Origin: Lentzea albidocapillata
GTDB lineage: Bacteria; Actinomycetota; Actinomycetes; Mycobacteriales; Pseudonocardiaceae
Direction of reading: 5' to 3'
NCBI RefSeq assembly: GCF_000719115.1
Contig: NZ_JOEA01000001.1
Location: 186,001-250,000, forward strand
DNA length: 64,000 bases
In this document: in pieces, positions 52,333 through 62,054 of the stretch
How positions within the stretch are numbered: the stretch's first letter is position 1
How the letters are laid out: every line of letters starts with the position of its first letter
The notes under the pieces: generated by a model
What the model saw: the letters and a program-made list of their open reading frames with translations, nothing else
What the model was told of the DNA's origin: nothing
Database searches by the model: none
Made by a program: the position numbers and the translations under genes

Positions 52333-55200
52333 TCAGGCGAGTTCGCGGGCCCGGTTCTCCAAAGCGCGCAATCCCAGCTCGGCGCTGCGCCGCACGGCCT
52401 GGTCGGCGGCGGAGCGAGAATCGGCGGGACGGTGGAGATCGCGCAGCACCACGGCCAGGTCGATCAGCGCGCGGACCTCGCCCGAGGCGAAGCCGATCCG
52501 CCGGGCCGTCGTCAGAGCCTGCTCGAACAGTTTGGCGGCCGTGTCGAAGTCGGACAGCGCACGATGGGTCTCGCCGAGCGTGATCCGGACCGATGTCGCC
52601 ACCTGCTGGTCGCCCCCGTCGGCCACGAGGGACAGCGCGCGCGAGGCCAGGGACAGGGCCGCGCCGGTGTTGCCGGAGGCGAGTTCCAGTGCGGCGAGGT
52701 TCTCCAGGGTCTCGGACTCGCCGGCGGGGACGTTGCCGATCTCCAGGGCGCGTTCGAGGTGGGCGCGGGCCTCGTCGAGACGGCCCTGCAGGCGCAGGGC
52801 CATGCCGAGGTAGGTGTGGCTGTCGGCGTTCGGCGCCAGGGTCAGCGCCTGCGAGAAGTGCTCGACCGCGCTGTCGATCTCGCCGAGTTCCACGGCGAGC
52901 TGGCCGAGGTTGTACAGGCCGGTGCTGACGCTGTCCGCCGGCGCCGAGCGCAGCATCTCCAGGCAGCGGACCAGGGTGTCCTTCGCAGCGACCAGGTCTC
53001 CTGAACGGCGGTGCACGAGGCTGAGGTTGTTCAGCGCGCCCGCCTCGGCGTCCTTGTCGCCCAGGGCCCGGTACAGCTCGATGGCGTGGTCGTGGTGCCC
53101 AACGGACCGTGTGTACTCGCCCAGCCGCAGGTAGAGGGTGCCGAGGTTCGCGTGCATCGCGGCCTCGGCCGCGCGGTGCGCGGACTTCTGGGCGGCCTGC
53201 AGGCCGTGGTGCGCCGTCGCGAGCCATTCGCCGACGTGCTGGCCGATCCAGAGGTAGCCGCGCAGGGCGTCCGCCAGTTGCCAGGCCATCACCGCCGGGC
53301 CGTGCTCGGCCGCGTGCCGGATGGCGGCGATCAGGTTCGGGCGTTCCGCGTCCAGCCACGCGAGGGCCTCGGCCGACGTCGAGATCCGCGGTGCCGGGCC
53401 CGTGGGCGACGACGGCAGCCGCACGATCCCGGGGTAGAGCAGCTCGGCGCAGCGCTCGACACCGCGCAGGTAATGGTCGAGCAGCGCCGTCCACGACGCC
53501 TGCTGCTCGGACGGGCTGTCCGCCTCCTCCCGCACCATGGCGGCGTAGCGGACCAGTTCGTCGTGGAACCGGTAGCGGCCGGGAACCGGGGACACCACCA
53601 GCCGCGCGATCGCCAGCACCGTCAGCAGGCCGTCGGCGTCCACGTCGGCCAGCGCGGACGCGGCCTCCGGCGTGAAGTCCGGCCCCGGCACCAGCGACAA
53701 CAGCCGGAACAACCGCTGCGGCGCGGGAGGCAGCGCGGCATAGGCCAGCTCGATCGGCGATCCGGAGATCGTCACGCCGCCGCGTCCGGCCAGGTACGCC
53801 GCCGCCACCCGCAACGCCAGCGGCAGGTGCCCGCACCGCACCGCCAGCTCAGCGTGATCACCCGGTCCAAGCAGCTTCTCCAGCAACGACGCCGACTCCG
53901 CCGCCGGGAACACGTCCACCGGCACGGTCCGCGCGCCGTTCATCGCGATCAGCCCGCGCAGATCGTCCCGCGACGTCACGATCACCCGGCACGACGCCGT
54001 CCCCGGCAGCAACGGCCGCACCTGGTCCGGCGCGGAGGCGTTGTCCAGCACCAGCAGCATCCGCCGTCCCGACAGCAACGACCGCAGCATCGTGCTCTGC
54101 TCGTCCGCGTCCGGCGGGATCTCGTCCGGCGGCACGCCCAGCGCCCGCAGGAACCGCGACAGCACGTCCACCCCGTCCGCGGGTGCCCCCAGCGCGTATC
54201 CACGCAGGTCGACGTAGAGCTGCCCGTCCGGGAACCGGTCCCGCAGCAGGTGCGCCACGTGCACCGCCAGCGTCGTCTTGCCCACGCCCGGCTGCCCCGC
54301 GAGCGTCACGATCGGCACCGACCCGCCGGCGATCAGCCCGGAGACCCGCTCCACGTGCCAGGACCGCCCGGTGAAGTCCGCTATGTCGTCCGGCAGCCGC
54401 ATCGGCGACGACCGCGCGCGTTCCGGTTCCCGCGCCACCACAGGCGCCGCCAGCTCCGGCGCCCCCATCAGGATCGCCTGGTGCAACGACCGCAGCTCGT
54501 CCGACGGGTCGATGCCGAGCTGCTCGTCCAGCGTCCGGTCGAGCTGCCGGAACGCCTCCAGCGCCTCCGCCTGCCTGCTGCCGCGGTACAGCGCGAGCAT
54601 CAGCTGCGCCCAGAACCGTTCCCGCAACGGGTGGTCCCGCGTCAGCCCGAACAGCTCCGGCACCAGGTCCGCGTGGTTGCCCAGCGCGAGCTCCACGTCG
54701 ATCCGCTGCTCGTGCACCCTCATCAGCAACTCGGTCAGCCGCGGCGCGTGCTCCGAGTGCAACGTCTCCGAAGGCACGTCCGACAGCACCGGCCCGCGCC
54801 ACAGATCCAACGCCTCTGCGAACGCCGAACGTGCCGTGACCAGGTCGGATGACGACGCGGCCGCACGTCCGCGAGCCGCCGCGTCAGCGAAGCGATGAGC
54901 GTCCACGGCCAGCGGGTCCACCCGCATCCGATAGCCGTCCGCGGCCGTCTGGATCAGCGACGGATCACCCAGCGCCGCCCGCAGCCGCATCACGTACGTC
55001 TGCAACGTCCCACGCGTGCGCGCGGGCGGTGTGTCCCCCCACACGTGCTCGACGAGTTCCGTCACGGGAACGACGCGGTTCGGCCGCAGCAGCAACGCCG
55101 CCAGCAACGCCCGGTGCTTGCCCGCCCGCAACACGACGGCGGAGCCCTCCAGGCGTACTTCCAACGGGCCGAGCAGCCGGAACTGCGGACCCGAAGCCAT
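52333..55200 (-). CDS. Large AfsR-type SARP regulator with NB-ARC and TPR domains
   Basis: 955 residues. OmpR-type winged helix (1-95: FRLLGPLEVRLEGSAVVLRAGK), BTAD (~100-250), NB-ARC ATPase with P-loop GQPGVGKTTLAVHVA (~300), LLVLDNASAPDQVRPLL and TSRDDLRGL, then ~8 TPR repeats (~650-940). Integrates a signal through ATP-driven oligomerisation; regulon unknown, and it is not beside a biosynthetic cluster here. ATG chosen over TTG two codons upstream as GAGGGG precedes it at 6 nt. Confidence 0.93.
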   Translation of the reverse strand: MASGPQFRLLGPLEVRLEGSAVVLRAGKHRALLAALLLRPNRVVPVTELVEHVWGDTPPARTRGTLQTYVMRLRAALGDPSLIQTAADGYRMRVDPLAVDAHRFADAAARGRAAASSSDLVTARSAFAEALDLWRGPVLSDVPSETLHSEHAPRLTELLMRVHEQRIDVELALGNHADLVPELFGLTRDHPLRERFWAQLMLALYRGSRQAEALEAFRQLDRTLDEQLGIDPSDELRSLHQAILMGAPELAAPVVAREPERARSSPMRLPDDIADFTGRSWHVERVSGLIAGGSVPIVTLAGQPGVGKTTLAVHVAHLLRDRFPDGQLYVDLRGYALGAPADGVDVLSRFLRALGVPPDEIPPDADEQSTMLRSLLSGRRMLLVLDNASAPDQVRPLLPGTASCRVIVTSRDDLRGLIAMNGARTVPVDVFPAAESASLLEKLLGPGDHAELAVRCGHLPLALRVAAAYLAGRGGVTISGSPIELAYAALPPAPQRLFRLLSLVPGPDFTPEAASALADVDADGLLTVLAIARLVVSPVPGRYRFHDELVRYAAMVREEADSPSEQQASWTALLDHYLRGVERCAELLYPGIVRLPSSPTGPAPRISTSAEALAWLDAERPNLIAAIRHAAEHGPAVMAWQLADALRGYLWIGQHVGEWLATAHHGLQAAQKSAHRAAEAAMHANLGTLYLRLGEYTRSVGHHDHAIELYRALGDKDAEAGALNNLSLVHRRSGDLVAAKDTLVRCLEMLRSAPADSVSTGLYNLGQLAVELGEIDSAVEHFSQALTLAPNADSHTYLGMALRLQGRLDEARAHLERALEIGNVPAGESETLENLAALELASGNTGAALSLASRALSLVADGGDQQVATSVRITLGETHRALSDFDTAAKLFEQALTTARRIGFASGEVRALIDLAVVLRDLHRPADSRSAADQAVRRSAELGLRALENRARELA

Positions 55201-55394
55201 CGCCAACCCCTCGTGCGAGCCAGATCTACCCCGTCTGCCTCACAGCCTATTAGCGTGCTGTCGCCGAGTGACATCGGCGCGTCAGCGATACGTCAGCGCC
55301 ATACGGCAATCTTCTTCATGTCCCGGTCGGGGGGCCGGGGCAACACACTTCTCGGGTTCTGCGGAAGTCTCCGCGGATCACGATCGCTGGGGGT

Positions 55395-55434
55395 CGAAAG
55401 GCCCAGGAGCACTCTCTGGCTCCTGGGCCTTTCG
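55395..55434. terminator. Terminator of fadD15-like gene
   Basis: 16-bp stem CGAAAGGCCCAGGAGC / GCTCCTGGGCCTTTCG, 8-nt loop; 17 nt beyond the leftward stop. The ~190 nt from here to the AfsR-type gene start hold its promoter and I see no gene in them. Confidence 0.75.
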
Positions 55435-55450
55435 CGCTTTCTACCTGCTG

Positions 55451-57247
55451 TTACTTCGCGTAGATCGCGTCGATGTCGGACGCGAAGGTCGTCGCCACGA
55501 CGGAGCGCTTCAGCTTCAGCGACGGCGTCATCTCGCCGCCCGCCTCGGTGAAGTCGACCGGCAGCACCCGGAACCTGCGGATCGCCTCTGCCTGGGACAC
55601 CGACTTGTTCGCGTCGTCCACCACGGCCTGGATCTCCGCCAGCAGGTCCGCGTCCTCGATCAGGTCGGGGACCTCGGCCGACGCCGGCTTGCCGTGCGAC
55701 TCCTTCCACGACGGGAAGAACTCCGGGTCGATCGTGATCAGCGCGCCGATGAACGGCTGCTTGTCGCCGACGACCATGCACTGCGAGATCAGCGGGTGCG
55801 CCCGGATCCGGTCCTCGAGCTGCGCGGGGGAGACGTTCTTGCCACCGGCGGTGACGATGATCTCCTTCTTGCGGCCCGTGATCTTCAGGAACCCGTCGCC
55901 GTCGAGCTCGCCGATGTCACCGGTGTGGAACCAGCCGTCCTCCAAGGCCTCCTTGGTGGCGGCCTCGTTGTTCCAGTAGCCGGTGAACACGATGTCGCCC
56001 TTGATGAGGATCTCGCCGTCCTCGGCGATCTTCACCGACGTGCCGGGCACCGGCAGGCCGACCGTGCCGACCTTCTCCTGGCCCCGGAACGTCACGCACG
56101 CCGCCGCCGACGTCTCGGTCAGGCCGTAGCCCTCGTAGACCGGGATGCCCGCGCCGCGGAAGAAGTGCGACAGCCGGGCACCCAGTGGTGCGCCACCGGA
56201 GACCGCCGCGATCGCGCGACCGCCCAGGGCTGCACGCAGCTTCGTGAACACCAGCTTGTCGAACACCGCGTGCTTGACCCGCAGGCCGAGACCGGGACCG
56301 CCGTTGTCGAGCGCCGTGCTGTACGCGACCGACGTGGCCTCGGCGGCGTCGAAGATCTTGCCCTTGCCGCCGGCGTGCGCCTTCTGCTTGGCGCCGTTGT
56401 AGACCTTCTCGAACACGCGCGGCACCGCGACGACGAACGTTGGGCGGAACTGGCCGAGGTCCGCCACAAGGTCCTTCACGTCCGCCGTGTGGCCCACGGT
56501 CGCCCGCGAGTACACACACGCCAGCGCCAGAGCACGCGCCAGGATGTGCGCCAGCGGCAGGAACAGCAGCAGCGAGTTGCCGGCCGTGAGGATCTCCGGG
56601 AACCGCGACAGCGCCGACCGCACCTCGGACAGCAGGTTGCGGTGCGTCAGCGTGCAGCCCTTGGGACGGCCGGTGGTGCCGGACGTGTAGACCAGCGTCG
56701 CCGTGTGCTCCGCCTTCACCTGCCCGCGGCGCTCGTGCACCTGCTCGTCGGTGATCTCGGCACCGAGCGCGGTCAGTTCGTCGACCGCGGCGGCCGCTCC
56801 GTCGATCTGCCACACGTGGCGCAGTTCGGGCAGCTTGCCGACGACGTCGTCGACCATCGCGCGGTGCGAGGACGCCTCGACGAACACCGCCGCCGCGCCC
56901 GAGTCGGACAGGATCCACTCGATCTGGTCCGCCGACGACGTCTCGTAGATGGGCACCACGACGCCGCCCGCCGCCCAGATGGCGAAGTCGAGCAACGACC
57001 ACTCGTAGCGGGTCTTGGAAACCAGGCCGACCCGGTCGCCGAGCTCCAGACCGGCTGCTACCAGGCCTTTCGCGACGGCCATGACCTGCGCGGCGAAGTC
57101 ACGCGCGGTGATGTCGACCCAGGTGCCGTCGATCTGCCTGCGGAAGCTGACGGCGTTGCCGAAGCGCTCCGCATTGGCCCACACCATGTCGGTGAGGTTT
57201 TCCTCCGGAGCCACTGCGGCCGTGGCGGGGACGCTGAACTCGCGCAC
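55451..57247 (-). CDS. Long-chain acyl-CoA synthetase (FadD15-like)
   Basis: 598 residues. AMP-binding TLVYTSGTTGRPKGCTLTHRNL, YEGYGLTETSAAACV, DGWFHTGDIGELDGDGFLKITGRKKEIIVTAGGKNVSP and a C-terminal catalytic Lys in MTPSLKLKR. Activates fatty acids by adenylation then thioesterification. Rv2187 position. GTG start. Confidence 0.93.
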   Translation of the reverse strand: MREFSVPATAAVAPEENLTDMVWANAERFGNAVSFRRQIDGTWVDITARDFAAQVMAVAKGLVAAGLELGDRVGLVSKTRYEWSLLDFAIWAAGGVVVPIYETSSADQIEWILSDSGAAAVFVEASSHRAMVDDVVGKLPELRHVWQIDGAAAAVDELTALGAEITDEQVHERRGQVKAEHTATLVYTSGTTGRPKGCTLTHRNLLSEVRSALSRFPEILTAGNSLLLFLPLAHILARALALACVYSRATVGHTADVKDLVADLGQFRPTFVVAVPRVFEKVYNGAKQKAHAGGKGKIFDAAEATSVAYSTALDNGGPGLGLRVKHAVFDKLVFTKLRAALGGRAIAAVSGGAPLGARLSHFFRGAGIPVYEGYGLTETSAAACVTFRGQEKVGTVGLPVPGTSVKIAEDGEILIKGDIVFTGYWNNEAATKEALEDGWFHTGDIGELDGDGFLKITGRKKEIIVTAGGKNVSPAQLEDRIRAHPLISQCMVVGDKQPFIGALITIDPEFFPSWKESHGKPASAEVPDLIEDADLLAEIQAVVDDANKSVSQAEAIRRFRVLPVDFTEAGGEMTPSLKLKRSVVATTFASDIDAIYAK

Positions 57248-57345
57248 GTCAACCTCCGTACGGTGAAATGTTACTGGTGGGGAAACCTAGCGTGTGATTC
57301 CGGCGATACAAAGGCTGGTACGCCCTTCCGTTACCTTTTGTCCTC

Positions 57346-57726
57346 ATGGCCAGCGTGGACGTCGTCGACGAGACTTTCCTCGCGGTACCACCCAGAGTGG
57401 TCGCCGCCGCCTTCGCCTCGCCCTCCTCCTGGAGGGAGTTCTGGCCTGATCTGGAGCTGGACGTCTACGCCGACAGGGGCGAAGAGGGCCTGCGCTGGAC
57501 GGTCGGAGGCGCGCTCGTCGGCACGATGGAGGTCTGGCTCGAGCCCGTGCTCGACGGCACTGTGCTGCACTACTTCCTCCGTGCTGATTCGCCCTCCGGG
57601 TCGCTCACGCCCCGCAACGCCCTCCGCGAGGTGCAACGGCGTCAGCTCGACGCGAAGTCCGTCTCGCTGGGGCTCAAGCTGACTCTGGAGGACGGTCGTC
57701 CGGCCGGCTGCCCGCCGCAAGGGTGA
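57346..57726 (+). CDS. SRPBCC-fold protein (Rv2186c-like)
   Basis: 126 residues. MASVDVVDETFLAVPPRVVAAAFASPSSWREFWPDLELDVY is an SRPBCC N-terminus; the C-terminus KLTLEDGRPAGCPPQG is short and Pro-rich. Lipid-binding or unknown role. Divergent from the acyl-CoA synthetase gene by ~100 nt, as in mycobacteria. Confidence 0.82.
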   Translation: MASVDVVDETFLAVPPRVVAAAFASPSSWREFWPDLELDVYADRGEEGLRWTVGGALVGTMEVWLEPVLDGTVLHYFLRADSPSGSLTPRNALREVQRRQLDAKSVSLGLKLTLEDGRPAGCPPQG

Positions 57727-57784
57727 TCTTGCTTGACGTGCGTCTCACAAAACACCTCCATGCGGCGTCAACTAAGTTGGAACC

Positions 57785-58573
57785 GTGCGGGTTCACGTGG
57801 TTTCCGATGTGCACGGCAACGCGGAGGCGCTCGCGCGCGCCGGTGACGGTGCGGACGCTCTCGTCGTGCTCGGCGACCTGATCGACTTCGTCGACTACCA
57901 CGACCATTCCAAGGGGATCCTCGGCCGCGTCTTCGGCGCCGAGAAGGTCGGGATCTTCGCCGAGCTGAGGCGCGGCACCAGGCGCGCGGACACGGCCAGC
58001 TACATCCGGTCGCTGTGGGACGGTCTCGCCGACGCCCGTTCCGTGGTGGAGGAAGCGGTGCTGGAGCAGTACCACGCGTTGTTCAGCGCCATGTCCGCGC
58101 CGACGTACGTGACACCGGGCAATGTGGACAGTCCGCACCTGTGGCCGCAGTTCGCCGGCGCCGGCGTGCACGTCCTCGACGGTGAGGCCGCGGAGATCGG
58201 CGGGCTGAGGTTCGGCTTCGCCGGCGGCGGGCTGATGGTGCCCGGACTGGTCCGCAACCCCAACGCGCCGTGGTTCCCGTACCTGCGCACGGAGGAGGAC
58301 ATGGCGTCGGCGCTGGACCGGATGGGGCAGGTCGACGTGCTGTGCACGCACATCCCACCCCTTGTCCCGGAACTGACCTACGACGTCGTCGCGCGCCGTC
58401 CCGAATGGGGATCACGGGCCGCGCTGGAGAAGATCCGGCGCGAACGTCCGCGCTGGTCGGTCTTCGGCCACGTGCACCAGCCGCTGGCCCGGCGCGTGCG
58501 CGTCGGCTACACCGAGTGCGTCAACGTCGGGCACTTCCAGCGCAGCGGCAAGCCTCACGTCCTGAATTGGTAG
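57785..58573 (+). CDS. Metallophosphoesterase
   Basis: 262 residues. Calcineurin-like motifs VVSDVHGNAEALA (D-x-H), VLGDLIDFVDY (GD), YVTPGNVDSPHLWPQ (GNxD, in place of GNHD), CTHIPP and FGHVHQPLARR. Binuclear metal hydrolase; substrate unknown. GTG start. Confidence 0.88.
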   Translation: MRVHVVSDVHGNAEALARAGDGADALVVLGDLIDFVDYHDHSKGILGRVFGAEKVGIFAELRRGTRRADTASYIRSLWDGLADARSVVEEAVLEQYHALFSAMSAPTYVTPGNVDSPHLWPQFAGAGVHVLDGEAAEIGGLRFGFAGGGLMVPGLVRNPNAPWFPYLRTEEDMASALDRMGQVDVLCTHIPPLVPELTYDVVARRPEWGSRAALEKIRRERPRWSVFGHVHQPLARRVRVGYTECVNVGHFQRSGKPHVLNW

Positions 58574-58596
58574 CCACGCGAGTAACCTCCACGTCT

Positions 58597-59037
58597 ATGG
58601 CCGACGAGTCCACTCAGTCCATCGTCATCGACGCTCCGCCTGAGAAGATCATGGCGATCATCGCGGACTTCCCGTCGTACCCGGACTGGGCGAACGGGAT
58701 GAAGGAAGTCGAGGTCCTCGACACCCGCGACGACGGCCGTGCCGAGCAGGTGCGGTTCGCGATCGACCAGGGGCCCGTGAAGGACGAGTACACGCTGAAG
58801 TACGACTGGGCCGCCGACGGTCTGTCGGTGAAGTGGGAACTCGTCAAGGGCACCATGCAGAAGGCGCAGCAGGGCAGCTACGTGCTCTCGCCGTCCGGTA
58901 CCGGCACCAAGGTCACCTACACGCTGTCGGTGCAGCTGGTGATCCCGATGATCGGGCTGTTCCGCCGCAAGGCCGAGAAGATGATCCTCGACACCGCGCT
59001 CAAGGAGCTCAAGAAGCGCGCGGAGAAGGCGGCTTGA
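58597..59037 (+). CDS. SRPBCC (TB16.3-like) protein
   Basis: 146 residues. QSIVIDAPPEKIMAIIADFPSYPDWANGMKEVEV and the C-terminal helix KAEKMILDTALKELKKRAEKAA are typical of the TB16.3 (Rv2185c) START-like family. Binds a hydrophobic ligand, unknown. Stop overlaps the next start (TTGA). Confidence 0.9.
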   Translation: MADESTQSIVIDAPPEKIMAIIADFPSYPDWANGMKEVEVLDTRDDGRAEQVRFAIDQGPVKDEYTLKYDWAADGLSVKWELVKGTMQKAQQGSYVLSPSGTGTKVTYTLSVQLVIPMIGLFRRKAEKMILDTALKELKKRAEKAA

Positions 59038-60242
59038 GCCGGGTCCTGCTCTTCACCGGCAAGGGCGGGGTCGGCAAGACGACGCTGTCGGCGGCGACCG
59101 CGGCCTCACTGGCCGCGCACGGCCGCAAGGCGCTCGTGGTCTCCACCGATCCCGCGCACTCGCTGGGCGACGCGCTCGACGTGCGTCTCGGCGCCGAACC
59201 GTCCGAAGTGGACGGCTCGGCCGGCCTGTTCGCCTGCCAGATCGACCCGCGCGGCCTCGTCGACGAGGCGTGGGGCGAGCTGCGCGGGCACCTGCGGACC
59301 GTGCTGGCGGGCGCCGGCGTCGACGAGCTCGACGCCGAGGAACTGACCGTGCTGCCGGGCGTCGAGGAACTCCTCGCGCTGGCGGAGGTGCGGCGGCTCG
59401 CGGCGTCCGGGCCGTGGGAGGTCGTGGTCGTCGACTGCGGGCCGACCGCGGAGACGTTGCGGCTGCTGTCGCTGCCCGAGGCGTTCGCGGGCTATCTCGA
59501 ACGGCTCTTCCCCACCCACCGGCGCGTGGTGCGCGGGCTCCTCGCGGGCGTCGCGGGCACCGGGACCGTCGAGAAGTGGGACGCGACGGCCGACGCGCTG
59601 AGCCGCCTCGCCGAGCGGCTGGACGCGTTGCGCTCGATGCTCGCGGACTCCTCGTCGTGCTCGGTCCGGCTCGTGCTGACGCCCGAACGCGTCGTCGCCG
59701 CCGAGACCCGCCGCACGCTGACCGCGTTGGCGCTGCAGGGAATCCGGGTCGACAGCGTGATCGCGAACCGCGTGGTGCCCTCGCCGGGTGCCGCGCGCGG
59801 TGCCGCCGCCTCCTGGCTGCGGACCCGCCGGCACGAGCAGGACGCCGTGCTGGCCGAACTGACCGGGATCGGTGAGATCCGCACGGTCGACCACCGCGCG
59901 TCGGAGCCCGTGGGTGTTCAGGCGCTGCTGGAGGTCGCCGAGCAGCTCTACGGCGATTCGGATCCGCTGCCGGGCGTCGCGGTGTCGGAGTCGTTGCTGG
60001 AGGTGTCGGGCAGCGGGCGTGGACTCGACGCCCGATACTCGCTGCGGATCGCGTTGCCGCTGTCCGACGACACGGAGCTGGACCTCGCGCGCGTGAGCGA
60101 CGACCTGGCGCTGACCGTCGATGGGCGGCGCCGGCTCGTGGCGCTGCCGTCGTTGTTGCGGCGCTGCATCGTCACCGGTGCGGAGATGGACTCGGGTGGC
60201 GTGACGGTGGGATTCCGGCCGGACCCGTCCCTGTGGCGCTGA
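59034..60242 (+). CDS. ArsA/GET3-like anion-transporting ATPase
   Basis: 402 residues. Deviant Walker A FTGKGGVGKTTLSAATA, VSTDPAHSLGDALDV switch, VVVDCGPTAETLRLLSLPEAF. Single ATPase domain with a C-terminal small fold; Rv2184c position. Possibly a membrane-protein targeting or metabolite enzyme rather than an arsenite pump; no arsenic genes here. TTG start: the P-loop begins seven residues on and TTGA overlap couples it to the TB16.3-like gene. Confidence 0.9.
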   Translation: MSRVLLFTGKGGVGKTTLSAATAASLAAHGRKALVVSTDPAHSLGDALDVRLGAEPSEVDGSAGLFACQIDPRGLVDEAWGELRGHLRTVLAGAGVDELDAEELTVLPGVEELLALAEVRRLAASGPWEVVVVDCGPTAETLRLLSLPEAFAGYLERLFPTHRRVVRGLLAGVAGTGTVEKWDATADALSRLAERLDALRSMLADSSSCSVRLVLTPERVVAAETRRTLTALALQGIRVDSVIANRVVPSPGAARGAAASWLRTRRHEQDAVLAELTGIGEIRTVDHRASEPVGVQALLEVAEQLYGDSDPLPGVAVSESLLEVSGSGRGLDARYSLRIALPLSDDTELDLARVSDDLALTVDGRRRLVALPSLLRRCIVTGAEMDSGGVTVGFRPDPSLWR

Positions 60243-60256
60243 TCAGGAGCTCGTAG

Positions 60257-60607
60257 ATGACCCAGGACAACACCGGCAAGCTCGCCGAGGAGCTGCGGCT
60301 GCTCATCGACACGGCCGCCGAGCGCATGCAGCCGTGGCTGCAGCGCGTCTCCGAGGCCGGCGACGGCTCGCACGAGCCCGAGACGTGCGGCTGGTGCCCG
60401 TTGTGCAACGGCGTGGCGTTGCTGCGCGGCGACCGTTCCGAACTGGCCGCGAAGGCCGCCGAACACGCGGCGGGCCTCGTCGCGGTGCTGCGGGCGGCCC
60501 TGCGCGAGCCCGGCACCCAGCAGCCCTCACCGCCTGCCGGCGACGAACCGGCTCCCGACGCCGGGCAGCGCGTGCAGCACATCAAGGTCGTCAGGAAGTC
60601 CGACTAG
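60257..60607 (+). CDS. Conserved actinobacterial protein with Cys motif
   Basis: 116 residues. CGWCPLCNGVALLRG near residue 44 is a possible zinc or cluster site (C-x2-C-x2-C). Helical N-terminus. Rv2183c-like small protein, function unknown. GGAG precedes the ATG by 9 nt; its stop overlaps the kinase GTG. Confidence 0.82.
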   Translation: MTQDNTGKLAEELRLLIDTAAERMQPWLQRVSEAGDGSHEPETCGWCPLCNGVALLRGDRSELAAKAAEHAAGLVAVLRAALREPGTQQPSPPAGDEPAPDAGQRVQHIKVVRKSD

Positions 60608-61581
60608 TGCTCACTGTCGGAGTGGACATCGGCGGCACCAGCGTGCGCGCCGGCGTCGTGGACCCGCGCGGCTCGGTCCTGGACACCTCGCGCGCCCCCA
60701 CGCCCGCCGGCGAACGCGCCCTCGAGGACGCGATCGTCGCCGCCGTGGAGGAGGTGGCGAGCCGCCACGCCGTGAGCGCCGTCGGTCTCGCCGTGGCGGG
60801 CTTCATCGCCTCAGACCGCCGCACGGTCCGTTTCGCGCCCCACCTGGCGTGGCGGCAGGCGGACGTGGCCGACCGCATGAGCGACCGCCTGGGCATGCCG
60901 GTCGTCCTGGAACACGACGCGAACGCCGCCGCCCTGGCCGAACACCGTTTCGGCGCGGCCCGAGGCGCGAAGACCGCGGTCCTCGTCGCCATCGGCACGG
61001 GCATCGGAGCAGCTCTGCTGCTCAACGGCGAGGTCTTCCGCGGCGCGTACGGCGTGGCCCCCGAACTGGGCCACCTGCGCGTCGTCCCGGACGGCCGTCC
61101 CTGCCCGTGCGGCAAGAACGGCTGCTGGGAGCGCTACTGCAGCGGCACGGCCCTGAGCGCGACCGCCGTGGAACTGCTCGCCAAGCACCCCGGCGTCTCG
61201 ACCGTGCTGGCGCGCGAGGCGGCAGGCGACTCCCGTGCGGTGACCGGCCGCCGGGTGGCCGGAGCGGCCCGCGACGGCGATCCGCTGGCCAAGCGGGCGA
61301 TGGCCGACCTGGCCCGCTGGCTCGGCGAGGGCCTGGCGCTGGTCGCCGACGTCTACGACCCCGAGGTGATCGTCATCGGGGGAGGCGTGTCGACCTCGGC
61401 ACCGCTGTTCCTAGACGACGCCCGCGAGCGCTACTCCGCCGTGGTGACGGGAGCCGGCCACCGGCCGCTGGCCCGGATCCGCACCGCCCAGCTCGGGGAC
61501 GACGCGGGCATCGTGGGCGCGGCGACCCTGGCCCGCGAGATGGCCGCGTCGATGGCCAAGCACAACTCCCGCCGCTCCTGA
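60607..61581 (+). CDS. ROK-family glucokinase
   Basis: 324 residues. ATP-site DIGGTSVRAGVVD, EHDANAAALAEHRFGAARG, GVAPELGHLRV (His zinc ligand) and CPCGKNGCWERYCSG (zinc Cys cluster), VIGGGVS. ROK kinase rather than repressor: no helix-turn-helix. Phosphorylates glucose, or N-acetyl sugar possibly. GTG overlaps the preceding stop. Confidence 0.92.
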   Translation: MLTVGVDIGGTSVRAGVVDPRGSVLDTSRAPTPAGERALEDAIVAAVEEVASRHAVSAVGLAVAGFIASDRRTVRFAPHLAWRQADVADRMSDRLGMPVVLEHDANAAALAEHRFGAARGAKTAVLVAIGTGIGAALLLNGEVFRGAYGVAPELGHLRVVPDGRPCPCGKNGCWERYCSGTALSATAVELLAKHPGVSTVLAREAAGDSRAVTGRRVAGAARDGDPLAKRAMADLARWLGEGLALVADVYDPEVIVIGGGVSTSAPLFLDDARERYSAVVTGAGHRPLARIRTAQLGDDAGIVGAATLAREMAASMAKHNSRRS

Positions 61582-61602
61582 CGCAAGTCCTGCCCGCCGC
61601 AC

Positions 61603-61702
61603 CGATATATCAGTCACACCCGATATATCAGTTGTGTCGATGCCGCTGACCTGCGTCTTAGCAATGACTCTTTGGACTTCGTCCGCAAAAGACTCATTGC
61701 AA
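61603..61702. repeat. Composite repeat C, two AT-elements plus hairpin
   Basis: Two CGATATATCAG units 18 nt apart (AT-rich element 16), then CCGCTGACCTGC and an imperfect inverted repeat from GCAATGACTC to GACTCATTGC with CGTCCGC in the middle. Shares order and blocks with composite B. The next 160 nt up to the small leftward gene carry no gene that I can support. Confidence 0.75.
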
Positions 61703-61862
61703 AGCCGCGGCAGGGGCGTACAGGGCGTCGTGATGAAGACGCATCTGTTCAAGCCGGGCGGCCGCGCAGTGCACAAGCCGGACGGACTGCGGAAGAGGAA
61801 ATGGGTGTTCGCGGCGAACGCGTCGGGATTGTTCGCCCGCCGCGAACACTCGGTCCAGGGGA

Positions 61863-61988
61863 CTAGCGGCCGAGCAGGCGCAGGATGCGCGGACGACGGC
61901 GCTTGGCCTCGTCCTTCTTGCTCAGGGTCGCCATGGCACGGGCCATCATCAGGTGCTGCATCTGGTCCATGCCCGACACGGTAAGCAT
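61863..61988 (-). CDS. Small basic protein (41 residues)
   Basis: Sequence MLTVSGMDQMQHLMMARA, then MATLSKKDEAKRRRPRILR and LLGR: Met-rich N-terminal helix, strongly basic end. Third codon positions are almost all G/C, arguing for a true gene. Start uncertain (another Met at residue 7). No family recognised. Confidence 0.5.
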   Translation of the reverse strand: MLTVSGMDQMQHLMMARAMATLSKKDEAKRRRPRILRLLGR

Positions 61989-62054
61989 GACCGAATCGTT
62001 ATCAGAAGGTCTGAGTGGCCGTTATCACGTCGTTACCGAGCGGGGCGTGACGTG

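Noticed and set aside
61634..61984. 116-codon plus-strand frame through composite repeat C
   Set aside because: Begins inside the repeat, has no ribosome site or domain, and is antisense to a small frame with better codon bias.
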